A stretch of 36,516 bases of DNA, from the NCBI RefSeq assembly GCF_030646255.1, contig NZ_JAUSNF010000015.1:1-36516 (forward strand), in the 5' to 3' direction. This stretch comes from Candidatus Burarchaeum sp. Lineage in GTDB: Archaea > Micrarchaeota > Micrarchaeia > Burarchaeales > Burarchaeaceae. A program made the translations under genes and the position numbers. Positions 7,076-16,195 of the stretch are shown here, piece by piece. Below the pieces are notes generated by a model. It saw nothing but the letters and a program-made list of their open reading frames with translations. It was not told where the DNA came from and did not search any database. The stretch's first letter is position 1. Each line of letters starts with the position of its first letter.

Positions 7076-10018
7076 ATGGCTTCTGCCCACAGACTCGAGG
7101 TCCAGTACAAACAAGACCCGCGGCTGAAGTCGCGCACAGCACGCATCCGCTCGCTGGGCTTTCCCTCAGTGCAGGAAGTGCAGCTCATAGACGTCTATAC
7201 CATCTCGACCGCTGCAAAGGACTTCAGCCCAGCCGAGCTGCAGAAAATCGGGGAACAGCTCGTCAACCCCGTAGTTCAGGGCTTCACCGTGGATGCTGCG
7301 ACCAAGGGCGAGTTTGATTTTGCAATCGAGGTGGGCTTCCTGCCCGGCGTGACCGACAATGCGGGCAGCACGGCCAGGCAGACCATTGAGGACTTCTTCA
7401 AGATGCGCTTCCGCGAGGGCGAAGGCGTCCACACCTCGCAGCTCTATTTTGTCAAGGCCAAGCTCTCTGCGACAGAAATGCAAAAGCTTGCGTCAAAGCT
7501 CGCGAACCCGCTCGTCAACCGAGTGCACATAAAAACGCGGCAGGAGTACGGCGCGAAGGGCATGGATGTTGTGGTACTGCGTGTGCATTTGGATGAGCTG
7601 CTGGAAGCCGAGCCCGTTAACCTGGATATCGAAGATGCCGAGCTCGCGAAGCTGGGCAAGGAAGGCATTCTGGACAAGAAGATAGGCACAAGACGGGGGC
7701 CGCTTGCGCTCGACCTTCCGCAGCTGCATGCCATCAGGGAACATTTCAAGAAGCGCGGAAGGAAGCCGACAGACCTTGAGCTCGAGTCCCTTGCGCAGAC
7801 GTGGAGCGAGCACTGCAAGCACACGATATTTGCGTCTGCGATGGATGATGATGTGCCGCAGGGCCTTTACAAGACATACATACAGGGTGCCACTAACTGC
7901 ATACGCAAGCAAAGAGGAAAGGACGACCTCTGCGTGAGCGTGTTCAGCGACAATTCGGGCGCAATAGTTTTTGACAGCGAAAATCTGGTAACCCACAAAG
8001 TGGAAACGCACAACTCGCCCTCTGCACTCGACCCGTTCGGCGGCGCGCTCACTGGCATAGTGGGCGTGAACCGCGACACAATAGGCTTCGGCCTTGGCGC
8101 AAAGCCGTGCATTAATTACTATGGTTATTGCGTGGCAGACCCCGAGACTGAACCCAAGCTCTACAGGGGCAAGGGCAGGGCAAACCCGCTCCTTCCCCCG
8201 AGGCAGATACTCGACGGCGTTGTGCGCGGCGTTGCAGTGGGCGGCAACTGCTCAGGCATCCCGACACCGCAGGGCTGGTGCTACTTTGATGCTCGCTATG
8301 TTGGCAAGCCGCTGATTTTCGTGGGCACTGTTGGCGTGATGCCTCTTGAGAAAAACGGCAGGAAGCTCTATTTGAAAAAGGCGCAGCCCGGCGACCTCAT
8401 CGTGATGGTCGGCGGCCGCGTGGGCAAGGATGGCATACATGGTGCAACCTTCTCCTCAGAAGCTCTCGATTCCGGAAGCCCCGTAACCGCAGTTCAAATC
8501 GGGGACCCGATAACGCAGAAGAAATTGAGCGATGCGATTGTAAAGGAGGCGCGCGACCTCGGGCTCTACACGAGCATGACTGATAATGGCGCGGGCGGCC
8601 TTTCTTGCTCAGTAGCAGAAATGGCCAAAGAGAGCAATGGCTGCCATGTGCAGCTTGACAAAGTGCCGCTCAAATATCCTGGCATGGCACCGTGGGAGAT
8701 TTGGGTTTCAGAATCGCAGGAGCGCATGACACTCGCAGTCCCTCCCGCCAAGCTCGATGAATTCATGGAGCTCATGGGGCGGCGCGAGGTCGAGGCCACT
8801 GTGATTGGCAAGTTTACAAACTCAGGCAAGTGCGTGGCCGAATGGAAATGCAAGGCCGTTATGGATGTTGACCTGAAGTTCCTGCATGACGGGCTGCCGA
8901 AAAAACATCTCAAGTCAAGCTACTCGCAGAAGAAATTCCCAGAGCCTTCGCAGGCCTGCCCTTCGGACTTGAGCCCAACAATGCTTGACATGCTGAAGAG
9001 AAAGAACATCTGCTCAAAGGAATTCATAACAACGCAGTATGACTACGTCGTGCAGGGCGGGCACGTGCTTGGCCCGCTCCAGGGCAAGGGCCAGGTGCAG
9101 TCAATAGCCTCGCTTACAAAAGTCGTGCTCAGCTCAAGGAAAGGCGTGGGCCTGTCGCAGGGCACGTACCCGCTCTACTCTGATATCGACACTTACTGCA
9201 TGGCAGCCGCAGGAATTGACACGGCCATAAGAGGCCTCATAGCAATCGGCGTGCCGCTGGACAAGATTGCGCTTCTGGACAACTTCTGCTGGTGCTCTTC
9301 CGATGAGCCTGAAAGGCTCGGGCAGCTGAAGCGTGCGGCAAAGGCATGCTATGATTATGCAACTGCCTTCGGCACGCCCTTCATTTCAGGAAAGGACAGC
9401 ATGTTCAACGATTTTGTTGGCTTCGATGAGAAGGACAAGCGCGTGAAAATTTCAGTGCCTCCAACGCTGCTCATTTCCTCCATTGGCATTCATCCCGAAG
9501 CGGAAAAGGCGGTTTCAATGGATGCAAAATGCGAGGGCGATTTGATTTATGTGGTAGGTGAGACCCGCGAGGAGCTGGGCGGCTCGGAGTATTTTGCCTA
9601 TCTTGGCCATGTGGGCAACAGAGTGCCAAAGCTCGACGCGGCTGGTGCAAAGGCAAGGTATGCGAAAGTGGAAAAGGCAATAGCGGGCGAGCTCGTAGCA
9701 TCCGCCTATCCCGTCAACTACGGCGGGCTGGGCGTGGCGCTCGCAAAAGTCGCGGTTGCCGGTAGGTTAGGCATGAGTCTCACCATTCCACAGGCCATGC
9801 GCCCAGACTATTATCTTTTCTCGGAGTCTCAGGGCCGCTTTGTTGTCACTATCTGCCCTGCTAATGGGGAAAAGTTCGAGAAGATTCTGGGTGCTGATGC
9901 GAAGCTGCTGGGCACGGTGGGCGGCCAAAACTTTACGGTCAAGGCAGATAAAACTCTAGTCAATTTGCCCATGGCACAGCTTGAGGAAGCATACAAATCT
10001 CCGTTCAGAGGTTATTGA
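7076..10018 (+). CDS. purL: Phosphoribosylformylglycinamidine synthase, PurL with fused PurS-like N-terminus
   Basis: 980 residues. It catalyses the ATP-dependent amidation of FGAR to FGAM in de novo purine synthesis, using ammonia from PurQ. Residues about 1-170 look like two tandem PurS-type αβ modules (LEVQYKQDPRLKSRTARIRS; later SQLYFVKAKLSATEMQKLAS), followed by a linker domain and the PurL core. Core signatures are visible: TWSEHCKHTIF near residue 245, KVETHNSPSALDPFGGA near 315, DNGAGGLSCSVAEMA near 500 and SGKDSMFND near 780. Separate archaeal PurL proteins are about 700-750 residues with PurS encoded apart; here PurS appears built in, while PurQ remains a separate downstream gene. 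The PurL stop and purQ start are one base apart. Leaderless start at 7076. Confidence 0.93.
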   Translation: MASAHRLEVQYKQDPRLKSRTARIRSLGFPSVQEVQLIDVYTISTAAKDFSPAELQKIGEQLVNPVVQGFTVDAATKGEFDFAIEVGFLPGVTDNAGSTARQTIEDFFKMRFREGEGVHTSQLYFVKAKLSATEMQKLASKLANPLVNRVHIKTRQEYGAKGMDVVVLRVHLDELLEAEPVNLDIEDAELAKLGKEGILDKKIGTRRGPLALDLPQLHAIREHFKKRGRKPTDLELESLAQTWSEHCKHTIFASAMDDDVPQGLYKTYIQGATNCIRKQRGKDDLCVSVFSDNSGAIVFDSENLVTHKVETHNSPSALDPFGGALTGIVGVNRDTIGFGLGAKPCINYYGYCVADPETEPKLYRGKGRANPLLPPRQILDGVVRGVAVGGNCSGIPTPQGWCYFDARYVGKPLIFVGTVGVMPLEKNGRKLYLKKAQPGDLIVMVGGRVGKDGIHGATFSSEALDSGSPVTAVQIGDPITQKKLSDAIVKEARDLGLYTSMTDNGAGGLSCSVAEMAKESNGCHVQLDKVPLKYPGMAPWEIWVSESQERMTLAVPPAKLDEFMELMGRREVEATVIGKFTNSGKCVAEWKCKAVMDVDLKFLHDGLPKKHLKSSYSQKKFPEPSQACPSDLSPTMLDMLKRKNICSKEFITTQYDYVVQGGHVLGPLQGKGQVQSIASLTKVVLSSRKGVGLSQGTYPLYSDIDTYCMAAAGIDTAIRGLIAIGVPLDKIALLDNFCWCSSDEPERLGQLKRAAKACYDYATAFGTPFISGKDSMFNDFVGFDEKDKRVKISVPPTLLISSIGIHPEAEKAVSMDAKCEGDLIYVVGETREELGGSEYFAYLGHVGNRVPKLDAAGAKARYAKVEKAIAGELVASAYPVNYGGLGVALAKVAVAGRLGMSLTIPQAMRPDYYLFSESQGRFVVTICPANGEKFEKILGADAKLLGTVGGQNFTVKADKTLVNLPMAQLEEAYKSPFRGY

Positions 10019-10019
10019 G

Positions 10020-10895
10020 ATGAATGTTGCAAAGCGCGCACAACCGATTTCCGAGAAGGCGCTCATCATGAGCGGCTATGGCATAAACTCGGAGATGGAG
10101 ACGCAGGAGGCGCTGAGGCGCGCGGGCATGGCCTCTGAAATAGTGCACATAAATGATTTGATAGCCGGCAGGAAAAAGCTGTCCGCTTACCGCCTCCTCG
10201 TATTTCCAGGCGGCTTCTCGTACGGAGATGATACTGGCGCAGGCAATGCGTATGCCAATAGGGTGCGCAACAATCTGTGGGATGAGCTGCTCGAATTCCT
10301 TGACAACGACAACCTTGTGCTGGGCATATGCAATGGATTCCAGATATTGGCTAACTTAGGTCTTGTGCCTGCGTTCGGCAGAAAGTATGCGCGCGAAATC
10401 GCGCTCATGCCGAACAGGAGCGGTGTGCTCGAGTGCAGTTTTGTCACACTGAAGCCCGCTGTCAGCAATCACTGGACAAAAGGCATTGAACGTATATGCT
10501 GCCCCATAGCGCACGGCGAGGGCAACTTCCAATGCGCACCTGAGGTTCTGAAGCGCATCAAGGAGAAGAATATGATTTGCTTCAAGTATGTGCGGGAGGA
10601 TTTGAGCCCTGCGAAAGGAGAGTTTCCATTCAATCCGAATGGCGCGCTCGAGGACATCGCTGGCATAACTTCGGAAGATGGCAAGGTGCTGGGCCTCATG
10701 CCGCACCCTGAACGCGCAATGGAGTTCACGGGCCTGTATGATTGGCCGCTGCAAAAGGAACTGCTGAAGCGGGGCCTGAGCGAGGCGCCTGTGCGGCCTG
10801 GTCTGCCCGGGTGCCGTCCCGGCACGCTGCCTTCTGAGTCGCTGAACATGCAGTTCTTCAGGAATGTCGTCGGATATTTTGGCAAACGGGATTAG
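10020..10895 (+). CDS. purQ: Phosphoribosylformylglycinamidine synthase glutaminase subunit PurQ
   Basis: 291 residues from ATG 10020, immediately after the purL TGA. GAGG within the end of purL serves as binding site; an in-frame start 39 bases earlier is disfavoured because it overlaps purL and lengthens the family N-terminus. It is a class I glutamine amidotransferase: nucleophile Cys in LGICNGFQILANLG (near residue 108), catalytic His-Glu in MPHPERAME (near residues 235-240), and the PurQ marker VFPGGFSYGDDTGAG. It supplies ammonia to PurL. The protein is longer than bacterial PurQ (about 227 residues), mostly through a mid-domain and a C-terminal tail containing LPGCRPGTLPSE. Together with purL it makes a complete FGAM synthase. 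Confidence 0.93.
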   Translation: MNVAKRAQPISEKALIMSGYGINSEMETQEALRRAGMASEIVHINDLIAGRKKLSAYRLLVFPGGFSYGDDTGAGNAYANRVRNNLWDELLEFLDNDNLVLGICNGFQILANLGLVPAFGRKYAREIALMPNRSGVLECSFVTLKPAVSNHWTKGIERICCPIAHGEGNFQCAPEVLKRIKEKNMICFKYVREDLSPAKGEFPFNPNGALEDIAGITSEDGKVLGLMPHPERAMEFTGLYDWPLQKELLKRGLSEAPVRPGLPGCRPGTLPSESLNMQFFRNVVGYFGKRD

Positions 10896-10924
10896 ATTAT
10901 AATTCTTGCTGGTGAGGTAATCCT

Positions 10925-12403
10925 ATGGGATGCGCGCGGAGTCCGTTTAGTTGCAGGAATTACGAGAAGAGGGAAGCCTGCGGCGTGGTTGCAGCCTATT
11001 CCTACAAGCACAAGCCGGTAGCCGACGTCATCTATCTCGCCCTTCTTGCGCAGCAGCACAGGGGACAGGATGGCGCGGGCATCGCGATTGTTGAAGGTGA
11101 CTCGATAGAGATGCAGAAGGGGCTCGGGCTTGTGGCCGAGGTCGTGAAGCCCGAATTCATAGGCGGGCTGAAGGGCTGGCTTGGAGTGGGCTCAGTGCGC
11201 TATCCGACTACAGGCACTCCGAGCGCCCGCGATGCGCAGCCTTTTGTCGTGGGCTACACGCAGAACGGGATAGCATGCGCCCACAACGGCAATCTTGTGA
11301 ATTACCTGCAGATGCGCGAGATGATACAGCACGACGGGCGGCGCCTCATCTCGCGCTGCGACAGCGAGATCATCGTGGACTATTTCGCAGGCGAGCTCGA
11401 GAAGTGCAAGGGCGACCTCTTCAAGGCCGCAGAGTCCTGCATGAAAACCTTTGACGGCGCGTACTGCGAGGGCATGGTTACGGGGAAGGGCGACCTTTTT
11501 GCATTCCGCGACCCGCACGGCATAAAGCCGCTCTGCTATGGCTGGAATGACGAGCTGTTCATGGTTGCGAGCGAGAGCGTTTCGCTTGACATAAACAAGA
11601 TTCCGATGAAAGGGCATGTGAAGCCCGGCTCTGCGCTGCTGCTCCGCAACGGGAAGCTTACTGTAAAGCAGCTTGTAACCGCGCGGTTCGCGACCTGTAT
11701 GTTCGAGTACGTCTATTTCTCGCGCCCAGACTCTGTGCTCGATGCGGGAAGCGTTTACGAGGCGCGGGTGAGGCTGGGCGAGCTGCTTGCGCGCGATGCG
11801 CCCGCAAAGGCGGACATAGTCGTGCCAGTGCCCGACACCGCCCGGCCCGCGGCAGAGGGCTATGCGCGCGCGCTCGGCATATCTTGCGTCGAGGGGCTCA
11901 TAAAGAACCGCTACATCGGCCGCACGTTCATAATGCCATACCAGAGCGCCCGCGAGGCTGCGGTTCGCGTGAAGCTAAATCCCTTAAGGTCTGTGCTGAA
12001 GGGAAAGCGCGTCGTGCTTATGGATGACAGCATTGTGCGCGGCACGACGACCTCTAAGATTGTGAGCCTGCTCAAGGAGGCCGGGGCAAAGGAGGTGCAC
12101 GTGCGCATAACCTGCCCGCCCATCATCGGGCCGTGCTTCTATGGCATCGACATGTCAAGCCACAAAGAACTCATAGCGGCAAACCACAGCGTGGACGAAA
12201 TACTAAAAAGTCTGGGCGCAGACTCGCTCGCCTATCAGACTATCGGGGCAATGAATGAAGCCATCGGCCTGAAGGCAGGCCAGATGTGCAATGGATGCCT
12301 GCACGAGGATTACCCGACACCGCTGGCAAAGAAGGTGAACAAGATTCTGAAGGGCGGGAGCTCGGAGAAACGGTACTGGGAAGAAGCGACAACAGTGCAT
12401 TGA
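10925..12403 (+). CDS. purF: Amidophosphoribosyltransferase PurF, with propeptide and probable 4Fe-4S cluster
   Basis: 492 residues, with GGTGAGGT a few bases before ATG 10925. First committed step of purine synthesis: PRPP plus glutamine to phosphoribosylamine. The N-terminal class II glutaminase domain has its nucleophile at Cys19 (KREACGVVAAY), so an 18-residue propeptide must be removed. The phosphoribosyltransferase domain shows the PRPP loop VVLMDDSIVRGTTTSK. Four Cys at 258, 404, 455 and 458 become 240, 386, 437 and 440 after removal of the propeptide, almost the numbering of the Bacillus subtilis PurF iron-sulfur ligands (236, 382, 437, 440). The enzyme is therefore of the cluster-bearing, oxygen-sensitive type. 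Third gene of the purine run. Confidence 0.95.
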   Translation: MGCARSPFSCRNYEKREACGVVAAYSYKHKPVADVIYLALLAQQHRGQDGAGIAIVEGDSIEMQKGLGLVAEVVKPEFIGGLKGWLGVGSVRYPTTGTPSARDAQPFVVGYTQNGIACAHNGNLVNYLQMREMIQHDGRRLISRCDSEIIVDYFAGELEKCKGDLFKAAESCMKTFDGAYCEGMVTGKGDLFAFRDPHGIKPLCYGWNDELFMVASESVSLDINKIPMKGHVKPGSALLLRNGKLTVKQLVTARFATCMFEYVYFSRPDSVLDAGSVYEARVRLGELLARDAPAKADIVVPVPDTARPAAEGYARALGISCVEGLIKNRYIGRTFIMPYQSAREAAVRVKLNPLRSVLKGKRVVLMDDSIVRGTTTSKIVSLLKEAGAKEVHVRITCPPIIGPCFYGIDMSSHKELIAANHSVDEILKSLGADSLAYQTIGAMNEAIGLKAGQMCNGCLHEDYPTPLAKKVNKILKGGSSEKRYWEEATTVH

Positions 12404-12436
12404 CCTGCGCACGGCGAGCGTTGCGAGTTGGTATTA

Positions 12437-13774
12437 ATGACGCATGTTTTGTTAGTCGGAAGCGGCGGCCGCGAGCATGCAATTGCTGATGCACTTTCGC
12501 GCAGTGATGATTGCAAACTTTACTCATTCATGAGCTCGCGCAACCCCGGAATTGTGCGGCTGAGCGAGGAATGGGCTGTCGGCGATATTTGTGATGTTGT
12601 TTCGGTTGCGAAATGGGCGCGGGCGCGGAAGATAGAGGTTGCGGTTATTGGGCCTGATGCTGCCTTTGAGAAAGGCGTTGTGGACGAACTGGAGAAGAAC
12701 GAAGTGCTAGTGTGCGGCCCGAGCAAGGCGGCGGCGAGGATTGAGTGGGACAAGTCTTTTGCGCGCGAGCTGATGAAGAAAAATAAAATCTCGGGCTGCC
12801 CGAAATTCATTTCTACCAGCGATGCAAAAACGGCAGCCGAATTTATCGACGAACTTGGGGGCGAGGTTGCCATAAAGCCCTCTGGCTTAACGGGCGGCAA
12901 GGGCGTGAAGGTCGTGGGCAAGCAGCTCAAGGATGGCAAGGAGGCCAAGCAGTATGCTGCTGAAGTGCTGAGCGCGAATATCGGAAAGCTGGGAAGCGTA
13001 GTCATAGAGGAAAAATTAGAGGGCGAGGAGTTCACTCTGCAGGCATTTGTCGACGGCCGCGCGCTCGCAGGCATGCCGCTTGTGCAGGACCATAAGCTGG
13101 CATTTGAAGGCGATAAAGGCGGAAATACGGGCGGCATGGGCAGTTACAGTGACGCCAACCATTTGCTTCCATTCATTTCAGCGCGCGAAAGGGATGCTGC
13201 CTTGGACATTATGCGCTCCACAATTTCCGCACTCGCAAAAGCCGGCTCGCCTTACCTCGGAATTCTTTACGGGCAGTTCATATCAACCGCGCACGGACTC
13301 AAGGTCATAGAGTTCAACTCGCGCTTCGGCGACCCGGAGGCCATGAATGTGCTGCCCCTGCTCGAGGGTGATTTTGCCGAGATAGCGGGTCGCATAGGTG
13401 AGGGGAAGCTGGCGCGCAGCGAGATGAAGTTTGCGCAGAAGGCGAGCGTTTGCAAATACCTTGTGCCCGAAGGCTATCCTGAAAAGCCCCTGAAGGGCGA
13501 GCCTGTTGAGGTAAATGAAGGCGCGATAGCACGCGAAGGCTGCAAGATATTCTACGCCAGCATCGATGAGCGCGAGGGAAAGCTTGTGATGCTGGGCTCG
13601 CGCACAGTGGCGCTCGTTGGACAGGGCGCCAGCATCGCAGAGGCAGAGAAAAAGGCCGAGCGCGCATGCACCTATGTGAAGGGAAAGCTCTTCCACAGGC
13701 GCGACATCGGCACTGCGGAACTGATAAATAAGCGAGTGGCGCATATGGCGGCACTGAAGGGAAAGGGGAACTGA
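12437..13774 (+). CDS. purD: Phosphoribosylamine-glycine ligase PurD
   Basis: 445 residues from ATG 12437; an in-frame TTG three codons earlier would precede the normal MTHVLLVGSGGREHAI opening. ATP-grasp enzyme joining glycine to phosphoribosylamine, the product of PurF. Signatures seen: VGSGGREHAIA at the N-terminus, SGLTGGKGVKVV (glycine-rich ATP-grasp loop, about residues 150-165), EEFTLQAFVDG, GGNTGGMGSYS near 230 and the metal-site stretch IEFNSRFGDPEAMNVLPLL near 295. Length is slightly above the usual 420-430 residues. It follows purF by 33 bases. A weak ribosome site only (GAGTTGGT). Confidence 0.94.
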   Translation: MTHVLLVGSGGREHAIADALSRSDDCKLYSFMSSRNPGIVRLSEEWAVGDICDVVSVAKWARARKIEVAVIGPDAAFEKGVVDELEKNEVLVCGPSKAAARIEWDKSFARELMKKNKISGCPKFISTSDAKTAAEFIDELGGEVAIKPSGLTGGKGVKVVGKQLKDGKEAKQYAAEVLSANIGKLGSVVIEEKLEGEEFTLQAFVDGRALAGMPLVQDHKLAFEGDKGGNTGGMGSYSDANHLLPFISARERDAALDIMRSTISALAKAGSPYLGILYGQFISTAHGLKVIEFNSRFGDPEAMNVLPLLEGDFAEIAGRIGEGKLARSEMKFAQKASVCKYLVPEGYPEKPLKGEPVEVNEGAIAREGCKIFYASIDEREGKLVMLGSRTVALVGQGASIAEAEKKAERACTYVKGKLFHRRDIGTAELINKRVAHMAALKGKGN

Positions 13775-13825
13775 TGGCAGGACGGCAAATGCCGTGCAGG
13801 CTGCTGCAGGAAAGCGGTGAACCAA

Positions 13826-14830
13826 ATGGCATTCGATTACTCAAAAGCCGGGGTTGACGTGCAGAAGGTGAAAGACATGCACGCGCAGATAGACGAGATG
13901 CTGCGTGCAACCCACTCGAAAGACGTACTTCCAATATATGGTCACTACGCGGGCCTGCTGAAACTGCCGGGCGGGAAGCAGCTGCTTGCAATTCACACTG
14001 ACGGCGTTGGCACAAAAGTCCTTGTAGCCCAGCGCCTGCGCAAGTTTGATACTGTGGGTATAGACTGCGTTGCAATGAATGTGAATGACATACTCTGCGT
14101 GGGCGCGCGGCCGACAGCGCTCGTCGATTACCTCGCGCTCGAGCGCGAGGATTCTGCCCTGACTGCCGAGTTGATGAAAGGGCTGGTGAAAGGCGCAAAG
14201 GAAGCCGGCGTTTCAATCGTGGGCGGCGAGACTGCGATTATGGGCGACGTGATTAAGGGCGAGCCGGGCTGCACTGGCTTTGACTTGGCTGCCACTTGCA
14301 TAGGAACCGTGGAGACAAAGGATGGCAAGCCCATAACTGGAGAGGCGATGAAGGCCGGCGATGTCGTGGTCGGGCTTGAAAGCAGCGGCATACACTCCAA
14401 TGCTCTTACGCTTGCGCGCAAGGTGCTGACTGAGGAGAAATGGCAGCGCGAGCTGCTTACGCCAACGCGCATCTACGTCAAGCCGGTGCTCGAGATGGTT
14501 GCAAAACTCGAGGTGCACGGGCTGGCGCACATAACTGGTGGGGCATTCTCAAAATTAAGCAGAATTGCGGACAGGGCGAAAGTAGGTATCACGCTCGAGA
14601 ACATGCCATCCCCGCAGCCGCTCTTCGCCGAAATCCAGCGCGTTGCAAAGCTAAGCGAGCGCGAGATGTACCGCACCTTCAATATGGGTGTGGGTATGTG
14701 TGTAGTCGTGCCTGAAAAAGACGCGGACGCGTGCATCTCGATTGCAAAGAGGCACGAAATTAAGGCAAGCAGAATAGGAAAAGTGACAAAAGAAAAAGGA
14801 ATTCTACTTAGAAAGGAACGGCTTGATTAA
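13826..14830 (+). CDS. purM: Phosphoribosylformylglycinamidine cyclo-ligase (AIR synthase) PurM
   Basis: 334 residues. ATG 13826 is chosen because GCGGTGA stands five bases upstream; the GTG inside that site (13817) is an alternative start in frame. It converts FGAM to AIR, directly using the PurLQ product. Family signatures: FDYSKAGVDV at the N-terminus, HTDGVGTKVLVAQ, DCVAMNVNDILCVGARP, IVGGETAIMGDV, GLESSGIHSNALTLAR and HITGGAFSKLSRI. The order purL-purQ-purF-purD-purM covers the steps from PRPP to AIR except GAR transformylation (purN/purT), which is not in the window. The stop is 11 bases from the stop of the convergent downstream gene. Confidence 0.95.
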   Translation: MAFDYSKAGVDVQKVKDMHAQIDEMLRATHSKDVLPIYGHYAGLLKLPGGKQLLAIHTDGVGTKVLVAQRLRKFDTVGIDCVAMNVNDILCVGARPTALVDYLALEREDSALTAELMKGLVKGAKEAGVSIVGGETAIMGDVIKGEPGCTGFDLAATCIGTVETKDGKPITGEAMKAGDVVVGLESSGIHSNALTLARKVLTEEKWQRELLTPTRIYVKPVLEMVAKLEVHGLAHITGGAFSKLSRIADRAKVGITLENMPSPQPLFAEIQRVAKLSEREMYRTFNMGVGMCVVVPEKDADACISIAKRHEIKASRIGKVTKEKGILLRKERLD

Positions 14831-14841
14831 GGCACAGATAT

Positions 14842-15459
14842 TTATAGCTGCGCAAGCGACCTGTTCGTAACCTCGAATTTCTTGAGCTTGCCTGCCATGT
14901 CAAGCATAAGGACACCGAGATATGCGTTTTCTATTCCTACTCTCTGCCCAAGCAAGTCCAGAAGCGCATATATGCTGATGCTATTGCCTGATAGCGTCTC
15001 CAATAGCCTTTCCATGGCGTTCATTCCTTCTACAAACTTTCCCCCTGCGGGTGTGAGAGTGCATCTCGCGCGTTTATCTATCACGACTTTCTCAACAAAC
15101 CCAGCTTCAATTGCCCAGTTAATTATAGCGTCTGCCTTTCTGAATTCTCCTTCATGGCCCGCCTCTCTCAGTTCATTGGCTGCGGTGCCACGCACCTCCT
15201 TGACCATCCTGGACCGTTCTTTCACTTTATCATACTGCAATGTTTTCAAAAATTTGTAACCGTGTTCGAGTATCAGCAACCCGTTTTCACTCAGGGTGCT
15301 CGTAATATGGTTATTCGAGTATGCCTGTGAATATAATTGGGGTCCTGTCCTGCCGCCCAACGCCCATACGCGGCTCATGTCGGTAATGTGTCTTGTCGGC
15401 AAAGTCACTATTGCTTTCTTCACCTGCTGCAAAGCGGGTGTAGCTCCTGCATGTTGCAT
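14842..15459 (-). CDS. Unknown protein with possible winged-helix domain
   Basis: 205 residues from ATG 15459. I do not recognise the family. The middle part (about residues 75-135) has the helix-rich, basic then β-like pattern of a winged helix: NELREAGHEGEFRKADAIIN, WAIEAGFVEKVVIDK, then RCTLTPAGGKFVEGM, where 'LTPAGGKFVE' resembles the wing of MarR/PadR-type regulators. The C-terminal part (LLDLLGQRVGIENAYLGVLML) looks like a second helical domain. Neither membrane segments nor a signal peptide are present. A TATA box 29 bases upstream suggests a leaderless single gene. It could be a transcription regulator; a DNA-binding role is inference. It converges on purM, 11 bases away. Confidence 0.6.
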   Translation of the reverse strand: MQHAGATPALQQVKKAIVTLPTRHITDMSRVWALGGRTGPQLYSQAYSNNHITSTLSENGLLILEHGYKFLKTLQYDKVKERSRMVKEVRGTAANELREAGHEGEFRKADAIINWAIEAGFVEKVVIDKRARCTLTPAGGKFVEGMNAMERLLETLSGNSISIYALLDLLGQRVGIENAYLGVLMLDMAGKLKKFEVTNRSLAQL

Positions 15460-15484
15460 ATACTTTTCTTTTTCCGCTTTCTAG

Positions 15485-15492
15485 TATATAAA
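15485..15492 (-). promoter_or_regulatory. TATA box of the possible winged-helix gene
   Basis: TTTATATA on the minus strand, centred about 29 bases before ATG 15459, just beyond the stop of the upstream YdjM-like gene. This gives the downstream gene its own promoter. Confidence 0.5.
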
Positions 15493-15495
15493 CTT

Positions 15496-16056
15496 TTACG
15501 GCTGCCTCAGCCAGCATTTTATCTCCCAACCGAGGCGTCCGCAGGAGTAGCGGAGGTCCCTGTGCGTGCGGTCCTGAATATCAACCAGCTCCTCGAGGAA
15601 GAACGCACCTGCGAGGATGAACATGTAGATGAGCACGCCCATGCTCGAGGAAGACATTAGCGGATAGTTTTGGCCATCAACATTCACTTTGATGTCAAAG
15701 TGCGTCAAGTCCATTAGCTGGTCGCTGACCGGGTAGAAATAGAGCACGCTGTAGGACGTGAAGAAGTCTACGATGGGGTGCGAAACTAAAACTATGAAGA
15801 ACAGGATGCTCATCTGCTTCCAGAACACCCCGTACTTCTCGTACTTGAATGCGAGCGCAATGAGTGCAAGCGGGAAGAGGAACGTAACGAAAATGTTGTG
15901 GAACGTGCCGCGGGCCAGGAGGCCGAAAAAGTGGTCCACATCCGGCAGCGTTGCCACGACTGCGAAGATGAGCGGCGCAAGGTGATGGTGCCTTACATGC
16001 ACGCGCGCGGCATAGAGCGCCATGAGCGTGAAAAGGAAGTGGAAGAGTACGTCCAT
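15496..16056 (-). CDS. YdjM/DUF457-like membrane protein (putative metal-dependent hydrolase family)
   Basis: 186 residues from ATG 16056; the frame is open further upstream but the promoter TATA at 16080-16097 lies inside that extension, so the short form is right. Four to five membrane segments. Conserved polar positions in or near membranes are HVRHHHLAP (about residues 19-27), TLPDVDHFFG (about 35-44) and LVSHPIVDFFTSY (about 95-107). The His/Asp pattern 'PDxDH' plus 'SHxxxDxxTS' is characteristic of the YdjM/DUF457 inner-membrane protein family, sometimes labelled membrane-bound metal-dependent hydrolases. The real activity of the family is not established. It probably forms its own leaderless transcript, divergent from cdc48. 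Confidence 0.75.
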   Translation of the reverse strand: MDVLFHFLFTLMALYAARVHVRHHHLAPLIFAVVATLPDVDHFFGLLARGTFHNIFVTFLFPLALIALAFKYEKYGVFWKQMSILFFIVLVSHPIVDFFTSYSVLYFYPVSDQLMDLTHFDIKVNVDGQNYPLMSSSSMGVLIYMFILAGAFFLEELVDIQDRTHRDLRYSCGRLGWEIKCWLRQP

Positions 16057-16079
16057 GCCTTCGCATGCGCGGGCAGGGT

Positions 16080-16097
16080 AAATATATTTATATATTT
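16080..16097 (-). promoter_or_regulatory. TATA region of the YdjM-like gene
   Basis: An 18-base run made only of A and T (minus strand AAATATATAAATATATTT) about 30 bases before ATG 16056. It suits a leaderless archaeal promoter. Confidence 0.5.
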
Positions 16098-16137
16098 GAT
16101 GTCCAATATATGCACTCGTGGCATCGACGGAGTTTAA

Positions 16138-16149
16138 ACTTATATAAAG
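16138..16149 (+). promoter_or_regulatory. TATA box of cdc48
   Basis: ACTTATATAAAG lies 51 bases before the cdc48 ATG at 16196. This leaves room for a leader of about 25 bases with the weak site GGGGCGAT. It stands back to back with the YdjM-like promoter. Confidence 0.5.
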
Positions 16150-16195
16150 GCTGGCGCAGAAATGCTGGCACAGGATTTGACATTGGGGCGATAAT

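Noticed and set aside
13314-14216. 300-codon minus-strand frame across purD and purM
   Set aside because: Arg/Ser/Pro-rich antisense translation of two recognised enzymes spanning their gene boundary.
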